Assembly: GCA_047623825.1 (NCBI GenBank)
Contig: JBLHOS010000114.1
Span: 1 to 5,722, forward strand
Reading direction: 5' to 3'
Origin: JBLHOS01 sp047623825
Lineage (GTDB): Bacteria; Pseudomonadota; Alphaproteobacteria; Rhodobacterales; Rhodobacteraceae
DNA: 5,722 nt
How positions within the stretch are numbered: the first letter of the stretch is position 1; each line of letters opens with the position of its first letter. Positions 1 through 5,407 of this stretch are shown here, piece by piece. Position numbers and translations under genes: made by a program. The notes under the pieces are model-generated. The model was not told where the DNA came from and searched no databases. It was given only the letters and a program-made list of their open reading frames with translations.

Positions 1-78
1 AAGATCGGCATGAAGAACCTCGCCTACAACATGCGCCGTCTGGGTCAACTGGGCCGCCTGAACCCATGCCCGGCATGA
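1..78 (+). CDS. C-terminal end of an IS5-like DDE transposase (partial)
   Basis: This open frame enters from the left edge and ends at TGA 76-78, giving the last 25 residues of a protein. It contains KNLAYNMRRLGQLGRLN. A 'K-L-A-Y/H-N-(M/L)-R-R' tail is typical of the C-terminus of IS4/IS5-superfamily DDE transposases, just after the catalytic core. The catalytic residues lie outside the window, so whether the full gene is intact cannot be judged. The 3' end is followed by about 170 bp of non-coding DNA and a probable element terminus. The family assignment rests on this short tail and is made from memory. Confidence 0.72.
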   Translation, partial: KIGMKNLAYNMRRLGQLGRLNPCPA

Positions 79-250
79 AAAACCGGCGACCGGGAGTGCG
101 GATCAGGCAGCACGGCAGCGTGGCCCCGGCGCAAAGAGCCAGGCGACAGACACAAAACCACGCACCGGCCCAAAAATCAGCAGTCCCGTGACAACTTCAA
201 ACGGCCGAACCGAACTGCGGCAACAAAAAGTCAGAAAAATCGAGGTGCCC
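1..250 (+). mobile_element. Right end of an IS5-like insertion sequence (partial)
   Basis: The transposase tail is followed by non-coding sequence that runs to a probable terminal inverted repeat ending in TCGAGGTGCCC near position 250. The reverse complement, GGGCACCTCGA, looks like the outer end of IS5-group elements. The left terminus and target duplication are outside the window, so the exact boundary is inferred and may be off by several bases. The minus-strand open frame across 103-402 looks like an accidental frame over this tail, because it runs through the element end without a break and matches nothing I recognise. Confidence 0.5.
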
Positions 251-368
251 TTTAGATTAAAGTGTTGCGTCGACCAGTTGAAATCGCCGGACAAAGTGAG
301 CTTTGAGATTTTGATGCCTATCTTCCACTCTGCAAACCAAAGTGGACGTTGATAACGCAATCGCCGCG

Positions 369-1283
369 TCACGCGGCCGTGCTTGGATCGCCCGTCGCCC
401 AAGCGACACCCTCTCCGCGATCCATTTCTTTGATGGACGCTATGTCTGCGTCATCAATTTGAAACCCTGTGAGGTCGAGGTTTTGCCGCATCCGATCAGG
501 GTTCAGGCTCTTAGGAAGGACGGCATAGCCGTTTTGCACGCCCCACCGCAAAAGGAGCTGCGCTTCGGATACGCCATATTTAGCGGCCATCTGAGTGAAC
601 ACCGATCCATCAGTCTTCATCGCATCAGTCTTGGCACTGCCTTGCCCCTCCTGCGTGCGCCATGTCGAAAGTGGGACAAGGCTGCTGTAGGCAATTGGAG
701 CGATCCCATTTTCGGCCATGTAGGAGATCAAATCTGGCTTTTGGGACCATGGGTGCAGTTCAATCTGGTTCGCATCGGGCATCGGCAGACCGGCCTGTTT
801 GATCTCTTCGAGGTGGCCTTGGTTGAAGTTGCTCACGCCAATAGAACGGGCTTTGCCCATCTGCTTTAGCTCAATCAGTGCGCGCCATTGGGCGATACGT
901 TCCGGCCCGCCATAAGGAGCGTGGATGAGGTATAGGTCTGCGTAATCCAGTCCAAGTTTTGTAAGACTTGCATCACATTCGGCAATTGTCTCGTCGTGTG
1001 ACTTCGGCGTGTCGCCCCATGCCGGATTGCCCGGCCAAAGTTTCGCGGTCACAAAAATCGCTTCGCGTGCCAGGCCTGTTGCTTGCAGGCCAGCGCGGAT
1101 GCCAGCGCCGACAGCCTCTTCGTTCTGATAAGCTGCGGCGGTATCGATATGACGATACCCGCATGAAATAGCGGAACTCACAGCTTTCGGAGCGTCATCA
1201 GTTGACACTAAATACGTGCCAAAGCCCACTGCGGGGATTGCTGTATCATCGTTCAGGCGAAAAGTTTGCGGCATGGTGGTCAT
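369..1283 (-). CDS. Aldo/keto reductase (DkgA-like, AKR5-type)
   Basis: This is a cytoplasmic NADPH-dependent aldehyde/ketone reductase of about 304 residues with a (beta/alpha)8 barrel, slightly longer than the roughly 275-280 usual for DkgA-type members. The catalytic tetrad is visible: D47 and Y52 in RHIDTAAAY, K81 in VTAKLWPG and H121 in LYLIHAP. Other family signatures are GVGFGTY-like AVGFGTY near the N-terminus, GVSNFN around 149-154, NQIELHPW around 172-179 and the cofactor motif LPKSLNPDRM near 256-265. The start at 1283 is preferred over the ATG at 1304 because GGAG lies six bases upstream of it, while 1304 has no Shine-Dalgarno sequence. It is divergent from the AraC-type regulator gene, which probably controls it. 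In E. coli the YqhC-DkgA pair handles reactive aldehydes; a similar role is inferred here. The physiological substrate cannot be read from sequence. Confidence 0.95.
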   Translation of the reverse strand: MTTMPQTFRLNDDTAIPAVGFGTYLVSTDDAPKAVSSAISCGYRHIDTAAAYQNEEAVGAGIRAGLQATGLAREAIFVTAKLWPGNPAWGDTPKSHDETIAECDASLTKLGLDYADLYLIHAPYGGPERIAQWRALIELKQMGKARSIGVSNFNQGHLEEIKQAGLPMPDANQIELHPWSQKPDLISYMAENGIAPIAYSSLVPLSTWRTQEGQGSAKTDAMKTDGSVFTQMAAKYGVSEAQLLLRWGVQNGYAVLPKSLNPDRMRQNLDLTGFQIDDADIASIKEMDRGEGVAWATGDPSTAA

Positions 1284-1316
1284 GATCGTCTCCAGTCGTG
1301 GCATAATGTTAATGAT

Positions 1317-1345
1317 ATTCTAACCGCGACAATGGGCCGATGCCT
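1317..1345 (-). promoter_or_regulatory. Candidate promoter of the aldo/keto reductase
   Basis: On the minus strand TAGAAT (1317-1322) is a good -10 match. Seventeen bases upstream, the -35 position is filled by AGGCAT (1340-1345), a very poor match to TTGACA. A good -10 with a poor -35 next to a regulator site is what an activator-dependent promoter usually looks like. The proximal repeat of the proposed AraC-type operator ends at this -35 hexamer. This is an inference by eye; the transcription start has not been determined. Confidence 0.35.
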
Positions 1346-1377
1346 GCCATATCCTCTATTGAGTATGCCTATTCCTC
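1345..1377. promoter_or_regulatory. Probable AraC-type operator: 21-bp-spaced direct repeats
   Basis: Two 12-bp units of pattern TGCC-N4-CCTC occur at 1345-1356 (TGCCATATCCTC) and 1366-1377 (TGCCTATTCCTC). Their start-to-start spacing is 21 bp, two helical turns. All eight fixed bases are identical, and the four-base middles are both AT-only. AraC-family regulators use two helix-turn-helix motifs that read two short boxes about one turn apart, and dimers bind tandem half-sites spaced about 21 bp. The site lies between the two divergent starts, nearer the regulator gene, so it could serve activation of the reductase and autoregulation. Confidence 0.6.
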
Positions 1378-1420
1378 CAAAAAATTATTGTTATAGGTGC
1401 GCCAGAAGTCAGTGAGTGCT

Positions 1421-2329
1421 ATGGATTGGCTCGAGGAGATTGACTTGCAACTCAATGAAATAGCAAATCACGCTGCAACATATTTGGCCAATATTGGCAG
1501 CAAGCCGGACATAACGTTGCCAAACCTCTTTGTGATGCGCAAGGAAGACGTCAGCGCGCTAGAGGCGGTTGTCTACAACCCTGTCATCTGCCTTATCCTA
1601 CAAGGCGCCAAAGAAACGACAATTGGAAGGCAATCTGTCAAGCTCCAGGCCGGGGATGCGCTGCTGGTCAGCCATGATCTTCCCGTTGTATCCAAGATCA
1701 CGCTGGCCAGTCCTAGTATCCCTTATCTTGCCCTGATCCTCTCAATTGATTTGGGTGTGATCCGCAGCCTGTATGAACAGGTTGGCGAAATCGTAGTCGA
1801 GGTTCCAAACGCGCGATCCTTGTCCGCAGGGCCTGCCGACCCTTTATGGCTAGAACCCCTCGGTCGCTATCTATCGTTAGCGGATAAGCCGCTGGAGGCG
1901 AAGGTGCTTGGTCCTGCGATTTTACGCGAAGTTCATTTTCGCCTGTTGATGTCGCCCATTGGTGGGATGTTGCGCAACCTGCTTTCAGTGGATAGTCACG
2001 CCAGTCGCGTCGGCAAAGCAATCTTGATGATCAGAGCAAACTTTCGTGAGCCGATCGCTGTTGCAAATCTGGCCAAGACTGCCGGGATGAGTCCGTCATC
2101 CTTTCATGAACACTTCAAATCCGTAACGGGAACCACGCCGCTGCAATTTCAAAAGGACTTGCGGATGATCGCCGCGCGCGAACTGCTGCAAAGCGGGCAA
2201 AACACGGTTTCTGCGGTAGGATTTGAGCTCGGGTATGAAAGCCCAACACACTTCAGTCGCGATTATACCCGCAAGTTCGGACTGGCACCGAGCAAAGACA
2301 TAATGCGCATCGACTTGGTGCATTCATAA
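1421..2329 (+). CDS. AraC-family transcriptional regulator (YqhC-like)
   Basis: This is a DNA-binding regulator of about 302 residues. Residues roughly 30-180 match the AraC-type regulator N-terminal domain (the PF06719 type), with landmarks VVYNPVICLILQGAK (50-64) and LQAGDALLVSHDLPV (75-89). The C-terminal AraC/XylS DNA-binding domain spans about 197-295. Its first helix-turn-helix is near 213-234 (VANLAKTAGMSPSSFHEHFK) and its second near 262-285, ending in the conserved GYESPTHFSRDYTRKFG. The start is uncertain: ATG 1421 is chosen, but an in-frame GTG at 1397 would add eight residues, and neither has a strong Shine-Dalgarno sequence. It is divergent from the aldo/keto reductase and probably senses an aldehyde or related ligand and activates it, as YqhC does in E. 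coli. The gene looks intact. Confidence 0.94.
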   Translation: MDWLEEIDLQLNEIANHAATYLANIGSKPDITLPNLFVMRKEDVSALEAVVYNPVICLILQGAKETTIGRQSVKLQAGDALLVSHDLPVVSKITLASPSIPYLALILSIDLGVIRSLYEQVGEIVVEVPNARSLSAGPADPLWLEPLGRYLSLADKPLEAKVLGPAILREVHFRLLMSPIGGMLRNLLSVDSHASRVGKAILMIRANFREPIAVANLAKTAGMSPSSFHEHFKSVTGTTPLQFQKDLRMIAARELLQSGQNTVSAVGFELGYESPTHFSRDYTRKFGLAPSKDIMRIDLVHS

Positions 2330-2334
2330 CGCGG

Positions 2335-2351
2335 AGCAGACATTTTCTGCT
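2335..2351 (+). terminator. Weak hairpin after the AraC-family gene
   Basis: AGCAGA and TCTGCT form a perfect 6-bp stem around a 5-base loop, starting six bases after the regulator's TAA stop. The following bases (TTACTT) are T-rich but not a clean T tract. It is correctly placed for an intrinsic terminator, but the stem is short and not GC-rich, so termination would be weak if it occurs. Confidence 0.3.
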
Positions 2352-2423
2352 TTACTTCAATAATATCAGAAGGGCTCTTTCCGAACCTTAGCTGCTTTTG
2401 CACAACTTGTGATAGACAACGCT

Positions 2424-2440
2424 GTCAACGTCTGGTTGAC
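2424..2440. repeat. Inverted repeat GTCAAC-N5-GTTGAC
   Basis: A perfect 6-bp inverted repeat with a 5-base spacer lies about 35 bp upstream of the integrase fossil's start. It could be a protein-binding palindrome or a small hairpin in the leader. No function can be assigned from sequence alone. Confidence 0.35.
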
Positions 2441-2475
2441 GCTTTGGGAGGGTATGGCGGATCTGAGGATCCATC

Positions 2476-2844
2476 ATGCAAACACTAAATTTACCTGCCA
2501 TCCGCGTGCTTCGGCCCGCTTGGAACAAAGGTTGCATCGTCGGTCAGAAGCTTCCCCTGAAACCTAAACACGTCTGGGCAATCCGCGTGCAGCTCGAGTT
2601 GGCCGAGAACCATCGCGACCTCGCCCGGATGAAAGTCGTGAATGTAATGGCATCGGTGCAGATCAAGGAACGGGCATCCGTGCTGCAAAGCAAAACCCAA
2701 AAACCGGTTTGGTTTGAAATTTCGGAGGGCAATCTGAGGTCGGAGGCTTGGCAGAGCATGTCAAATCAGCCGCCGCTGGCCTGTCCAATGTATGGCGCGC
2801 GCGATACTCCCTTCAAGTATTGTCATTTTTCGCACTCCCAGTGA
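2476..2844 (+). pseudogene. Truncated tyrosine-type recombinase/integrase fossil
   Basis: Residues 1-85 (to about position 2730) match the N-terminal part of a tyrosine recombinase family common in Proteobacteria, with VLRPAWNKGCIVGQK, PKHVWAIRVQLELAENHRDLA and ERASVLQSKTQKP. From memory, intact members have about 16 residues (LFNMAIDSKLRGCDL-like) between RDLA and RMKV. They are absent here without breaking the frame. After FEISEG the match ends, and the remaining 37 codons look unrelated. The catalytic domain with the R-H-R-Y residues is missing, so the product cannot recombine DNA. The ORF tail overlaps the convergent membrane-protein frame by about 30 bp. The frame is open and starts with ATG, but no clear Shine-Dalgarno sequence precedes it. 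It is a remnant of an integrative element. Confidence 0.85.
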
Positions 2845-3142
2845 ATTTTAGATAATTTGATATGACTGCTATGACAGTGACAAATAGTGCCGTCTTCGAT
2901 GCCATGGAAAATAAGAACCAATATCCATCTGCTGTGATTATCGATCCAGAAATTCTTAGTGTCGATCCATACCCAACTTGCCCAACTCCAGCGAACTTGA
3001 CCCATGCGAATTGAAAGGTAAAAATTGTTACTGTTAAGAGCAAAAATATTGCTACTGAAGCAAACACTACACCTTTTCGGCTCCAAGATTTCAAAATTGC
3101 AAGACTAAGAAGCCCGAAAAATATTAGTGGCGCAGACACCAA
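2813..3142 (-). CDS. Three-span membrane protein; probably the C-terminal half of a split gene
   Basis: The frame encodes three hydrophobic segments, about 3-20 (SAPLIFFGLLSLAILKSW), 25-48 (VVFASVAIFLLLTVTIFTF) and 74-98 (WFLFSMASKTALFVTVIAVI). A short polar KSWSRKG turn lies between the first two. It matches no family I can name. The only start codons are TTG 3142 and GTG 3139, neither with a Shine-Dalgarno sequence. The frame actually stays open upstream to a TAA at 3194-3196, overlapping the end of the preceding gene. A one-base shift at that gene's CCC-TAA stop joins the two frames into a 252-residue protein. I therefore read it as the second half of a broken or recoded gene rather than as an independent one. 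The region is visibly richer in A and T than its surroundings. Confidence 0.5.
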   Translation of the reverse strand: MVSAPLIFFGLLSLAILKSWSRKGVVFASVAIFLLLTVTIFTFQFAWVKFAGVGQVGYGSTLRISGSIITADGYWFLFSMASKTALFVTVIAVISNYLKFTGSAKNDNT

Positions 3143-3175
3143 GACAGATGCAAGGCTGCTTAGATCAGCACCGAA

Positions 3176-3182
3176 TTTAGGG
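3176..3182 (-). other. CCC-TAA-A junction: frameshift mutation or +1 recoding site
   Basis: On the minus strand the upstream gene ends ...GAT TTG CCC TAA. If the T of the stop is skipped, reading continues CCC AAA TTC GGT GCT (P-K-F-G-A), directly into the downstream membrane-segment frame. CCC followed by a stop codon is a known type of +1 slippery site, because tRNA-Pro can re-pair on CCU; Listeria phage PSA uses CCC-UGA. No Shine-Dalgarno-like stimulator is seen just upstream. A simple one-base insertion, or a sequencing error, explains the data equally well and is more likely a priori. Confidence 0.5.
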
Positions 3183-3572
3183 CAAATCGATCGTTAAAAT
3201 TATGTCACCAAACACAGCGGATGCCGGGGCTTGATGATGCCAAGCTTGCGCGCACTGAACGGGTTCTGCGCCTTGCGGGGCGCAGTATCGTTCTGTGGTG
3301 CTGAGCGTTTGCTGTGAAAGATTCAATCTGCGTATGACGCAGCAATTCCCCGTCTTGTCGGGAAATGAGGCTTCTTGGATGCGGCCATCATCAGCGAAAG
3401 ACTCCCTGCAAAATACGCTCCCCTCGGGTGGGGTTTCGCACTCCACAGGCGGCTCATGAACCAGGTTAAATTGGTCGAGAACCCAGGGGAATGAACCGAT
3501 GCCAAGGTAGGCCACCGCCGAAATGACAAAGACCGCGGCAACAGAAAGGAGCCGCCTATCGTGTATAAACAT
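3177..3572 (-). CDS. Membrane-anchored cysteine-rich protein of unknown function (N-terminal half)
   Basis: The product has 131 residues. HDRRLL then a hydrophobic stretch (about 9-27) forms an N-terminal signal anchor, leaving the rest outside the cytoplasmic membrane. The soluble part has six cysteines (45, 55, 77, 78, 97 and 107), including a CC pair, suggesting disulfides in the periplasm. I do not recognise the family. The start at 3572 is set by GGAGGT four bases upstream; an in-frame ATG at 3620 lacks one and lies deep inside the upstream gene. The first 17 nt overlap the 3' end of the acetyltransferase gene, so translation is probably coupled. The gene stops at CCC-TAA, where a +1 shift adds 121 residues with three membrane spans. 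Positive residues then fall on the cytoplasmic side throughout, supporting one four-span protein. Confidence 0.65.
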   Translation of the reverse strand: MFIHDRRLLSVAAVFVISAVAYLGIGSFPWVLDQFNLVHEPPVECETPPEGSVFCRESFADDGRIQEASFPDKTGNCCVIRRLNLSQQTLSTTERYCAPQGAEPVQCAQAWHHQAPASAVFGDIILTIDLP

Positions 3573-4074
3573 AACTACCTCCAACAACCTGAAAGCCCCG
3601 TCTGCGCAGAAAACGATCATTAACGTCGGCCTTGATACCCGAAGTTGTATGTATCAACAGCTCTTCGGTTCGTCGAGATTTACTCCAACTCAATACGCCA
3701 TTCAGAAGCGCATTCGCTGCTTTGCCTCCCAGCAGGGTATCACGGGTTGATTTTCCAACGTACAAAACCTGCACGGTCGTAATCAGAAGCCCAGTTTCCA
3801 CCAGTGGCTCACCGACATTGCAATAAGCAAACCCAATGGGACTGTCAGATCGGGCTGCGATCAAGACACCATGGCGCGATGTATCAGCAGCGGCACGCTC
3901 AGCAGCCATGGTGAATTTTTCGACCGAGAACTCCGCTCCCTTGAATCTGCTTTCTGCCATGGCTTCTTTGGCGAAACATTCAAGGGCAAGGATTTCAGAC
4001 AGGGTTTCCGCTTTTGCCAAGATAGCGGCAAGACTGCGCAGAGCATGGGTATAGCTTGGGATAGGAGTTTGCAT
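3556..4074 (-). CDS. GNAT-family N-acetyltransferase
   Basis: The product has 172 residues and is predicted to be cytoplasmic, transferring an acetyl group from acetyl-CoA to an amine. The GNAT core is visible. A beta-strand pair surrounds HGVLIAARSDSPIGFAYC (68-85). Motif A is strand VQVLYVGKST followed by RDTLLGGKAANALL (111-124), where RDTLLGGKA stands in for the acetyl-CoA pyrophosphate loop R/Q-x-x-G-x-G/A. The closing segment NDRFLRRRGFQVVGG (152-166) is the usual 'F-L-x-x-x-G-F' C-terminal motif. The start at 4074 is supported by AAAGGAA eight bases upstream; the frame stays open to 4191, but that extension has no such site and reads as non-coding. The substrate cannot be deduced. It overlaps the downstream membrane-protein gene by 17 nt, so the two probably share an mRNA and possibly a function. 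Confidence 0.85.
   Translation of the reverse strand: MQTPIPSYTHALRSLAAILAKAETLSEILALECFAKEAMAESRFKGAEFSVEKFTMAAERAAADTSRHGVLIAARSDSPIGFAYCNVGEPLVETGLLITTVQVLYVGKSTRDTLLGGKAANALLNGVLSWSKSRRTEELLIHTTSGIKADVNDRFLRRRGFQVVGGSYVYTR
3573..3582 (-). promoter_or_regulatory. Ribosome binding site inside the acetyltransferase gene
   Basis: GGAGGT (3577-3582) lies four bases before ATG 3572 and within the last codons of the acetyltransferase gene, which stops at 3556. It is the strongest Shine-Dalgarno sequence in the window. Its position means ribosomes finishing the upstream gene pass over it, the arrangement expected of a translationally coupled pair. It also decides the start of the membrane protein. 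Confidence 0.7.
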
Positions 4075-4264
4075 AGCAAAGTTCCTTTGAGTGTCAGCGC
4101 CAACTACTGAAGTGCGGTGGTTCAGATGGCTTGGACTCTTCAAATATCTGCAAATCTCGCCGCAGCAAGTACAAGATAACTTTGAGTACATTGCTTGTGT
4201 CGAAATTGGCTGCGTCTGTCGAACAACACAACCGGCCCATTGCTGACCTTCGTCAACGGCGCAG
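4075..4264. other. Intergenic stretch upstream of the acetyltransferase gene
   Basis: About 190 bp between the acetyltransferase start and the inner edge of the IS3 remnant. Apart from the acetyltransferase ribosome binding site (4082-4088), I see no convincing gene, hairpin or strong promoter. The minus-strand text before the gene has TTG-rich hexamers but no clear -10/-35 pair. The promoter of the acetyltransferase and membrane-protein genes should lie here or be supplied by the IS end. Short frames across it on both strands are not protein-like. Confidence 0.4.
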
Positions 4265-4408
4265 TTAGGAACCGCGATGTTTCACCACCATCACCATCTG
4301 CACCGCGCGGGCGCGAACCTCTGGCGAATATCGATTTGCCATATTGCTCTTTGCGATGACTCTCATCCTTGTCAGTTTTCGAGTCTCCAGCAAATCCGGC
4401 GCGGTTCA
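4265..4408 (-). mobile_element. Left-end remnant of an IS3-family element with orfA start
   Basis: Reading down from 4408 on the minus strand, the sequence starts TGAACCGCGCCGGATTTGCT. This matches the terminal inverted repeat of a group of alphaproteobacterial IS3-family elements (TGAACCGCCCCGG...-like, recalled from memory). Sixty-six bases in, ATG 4342 opens orfA with MANRYSPEVRARAVQMV, the hallmark N-terminus of the helix-turn-helix OrfA protein of IS3-family transposases. After 25 codons the frame hits TAA at 4265-4267, and the rest of orfA, orfB and the right end are not found. The break lies close to 4265, but the exact inner boundary is unclear. It is dead DNA unless it supplies an outward promoter. 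Confidence 0.75.
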
Positions 4409-4486
4409 CACAACTGCATAGCTTAGTACATTTATGGCAAACGGTTCCTTTTTGGGCCTGCGTCGAGCGCGCTCGGTACTACTATC
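4409..4486. other. Short spacer between the IS3 remnant and the secreted-protein gene
   Basis: Seventy-eight bases between the IS3 terminus and the stop of the secreted-protein gene. It contains a perfect 12-bp palindrome, CGAGCGCGCTCG (4464-4475), 12 bases after that gene's stop. The palindrome has no loop and no following T tract in the minus direction, so it does not look like an intrinsic terminator. Nothing else is recognisable. Confidence 0.4.
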
Positions 4487-5332
4487 TCACATCCGGCATC
4501 CACCGTTGTTGTCGATCGGGGCATCCGTGCGCGGGAATGCCAATCTGAGCGTATCAAATTCAACAATAAAGCCACCGTTGGCCCACGACCAAGTCCCGTA
4601 TCCCCGTCGTAAGCTGGATGCGAGGCAGTCAGGTTGCATCACGATGACATCCTGCTCGTAGAAGGTTTCGCTGCTCGCCACAGCCGTCGGGACCACGATT
4701 TTGCGCGCCTCTTGTGAGATCAGCGTCGTAAATGCCTGGTCTCTTTCAGCCACCCAGGCCTCTCCGTTAGCGTCGATGATTGTCAGCGCATCTTGCGGTG
4801 TGATATCGTCGTGCGGCACAGCTGATTGGCGTGTCATGTCAAGTGCTGCAGCACTATAGCCCCAAGGCTGCACAGGCCTGTCGCAGGTGCCCAGATCGAT
4901 AGTGAACGCGAGCTCATATCCGTTGGCAGCAATACCAGAATTGGTCCATATGACGGACCCATGAGCGGGGTAACTCTCGCCGCTTTCATCTCGGATCTCG
5001 GCTGAACATACGGTCAAACCGGTGTAATCTACGGATGCGGTGCTGACCCAGAATCCGTTAAACGGTAGCTGCCTTGTCAGGATCGGATTGTCGACGAGCA
5101 TCGTCACGTAGATTGCGTCTGGATCAACATAGAACCGCAAATGCTGTTCGCGCATCTCCAGCACGGCGTATTCGATGCCATTCGACATGACCACGTCGCC
5201 CATGATTTCAATATCGTCGATATAGCCGCCGTCAGCATAGAATATCGGGTTGATGCCATCCGCGTGGGCCCCGAAGGTTCCGAGCGCCAGAATGCCGACG
5301 CCTGTCGCCAAGGTCTTGATTGTGCCAAACAT
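4487..5332 (-). CDS. Secreted protein of unknown function
   Basis: The product has 281 residues. The N-terminus is a classic Sec signal peptide: K6, then a hydrophobic core (LATGVGILALGTFG), then AHA-DG with predicted cleavage after A24. The mature protein of about 257 residues has no further membrane segment, so it should be periplasmic or exported. It has four cysteines (109, 150, 236 and 279), an even number compatible with two disulfides. The text is rich in alternating hydrophobic and polar stretches, suggesting a mostly beta fold. It has an acidic region before FTTLISQEARKIVVP (201-215), and a W-rich GYGTWSWANGG (244-254). I do not recognise the family. Start 5332 is supported by GGAG seven bases upstream. 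It appears monocistronic: an IS3 fossil lies on each side, and a 6-bp inverted repeat sits in its leader. Confidence 0.8.
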   Translation of the reverse strand: MFGTIKTLATGVGILALGTFGAHADGINPIFYADGGYIDDIEIMGDVVMSNGIEYAVLEMREQHLRFYVDPDAIYVTMLVDNPILTRQLPFNGFWVSTASVDYTGLTVCSAEIRDESGESYPAHGSVIWTNSGIAANGYELAFTIDLGTCDRPVQPWGYSAAALDMTRQSAVPHDDITPQDALTIIDANGEAWVAERDQAFTTLISQEARKIVVPTAVASSETFYEQDVIVMQPDCLASSLRRGYGTWSWANGGFIVEFDTLRLAFPRTDAPIDNNGGCRM

Positions 5333-5352
5333 CTATAAGCTCCGTAAGCCGA

Positions 5353-5370
5353 CATTCCCCAAGTGGAATG
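5353..5370. repeat. Inverted repeat in the leader of the secreted-protein gene
   Basis: CATTCC and GGAATG flank a 6-base spacer, 21 bases upstream of the secreted-protein start. On the minus strand it could be an operator or a leader hairpin for that gene. On the plus strand it is followed by CCTTTTTG and so resembles a small intrinsic terminator, but no plus-strand gene leads into it. The two readings cannot be separated from sequence alone. Confidence 0.35.
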
Positions 5371-5407
5371 CCTTTTTGTGCTAGCTGCCACTGAGCGGCA
5401 TCAAGTT

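Noticed and set aside
292..305. CAAAG-TGAG-CTTTG hairpin downstream of the reductase
   Set aside because: Only a 5-bp AT-rich stem with no T tract in the reductase direction; too weak to call a terminator.
103..402. Minus-strand 99-codon open frame overlapping the IS5-like tail and the reductase 3' end
   Set aside because: It crosses the IS terminus and the reductase stop, has no recognisable domain and no good ribosome binding site; an accidental frame.
342..869. Long plus-strand open frame opposite the aldo/keto reductase
   Set aside because: It lies antisense to a gene with clear catalytic motifs, and its translation matches no family; a shadow of that gene.
3457..3500. Two TGAACC hexamers on the plus strand, checked as a possible right end for the IS3 remnant
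   Set aside because: Both lie inside the cysteine-rich protein gene and the similarity stops after six to eight bases.
4114..4124. TGAACCACCGC on the minus strand, resembling the IS3 end at 4408
   Set aside because: Only the first six bases agree exactly and it is in direct, not inverted, orientation, so it cannot be the right end of that element; probably chance.
4140..4409. Minus-strand 89-codon open frame across the IS3 remnant
   Set aside because: It starts inside the IS terminal repeat in a different frame from orfA and is not protein-like; the real orfA start is at 4342.
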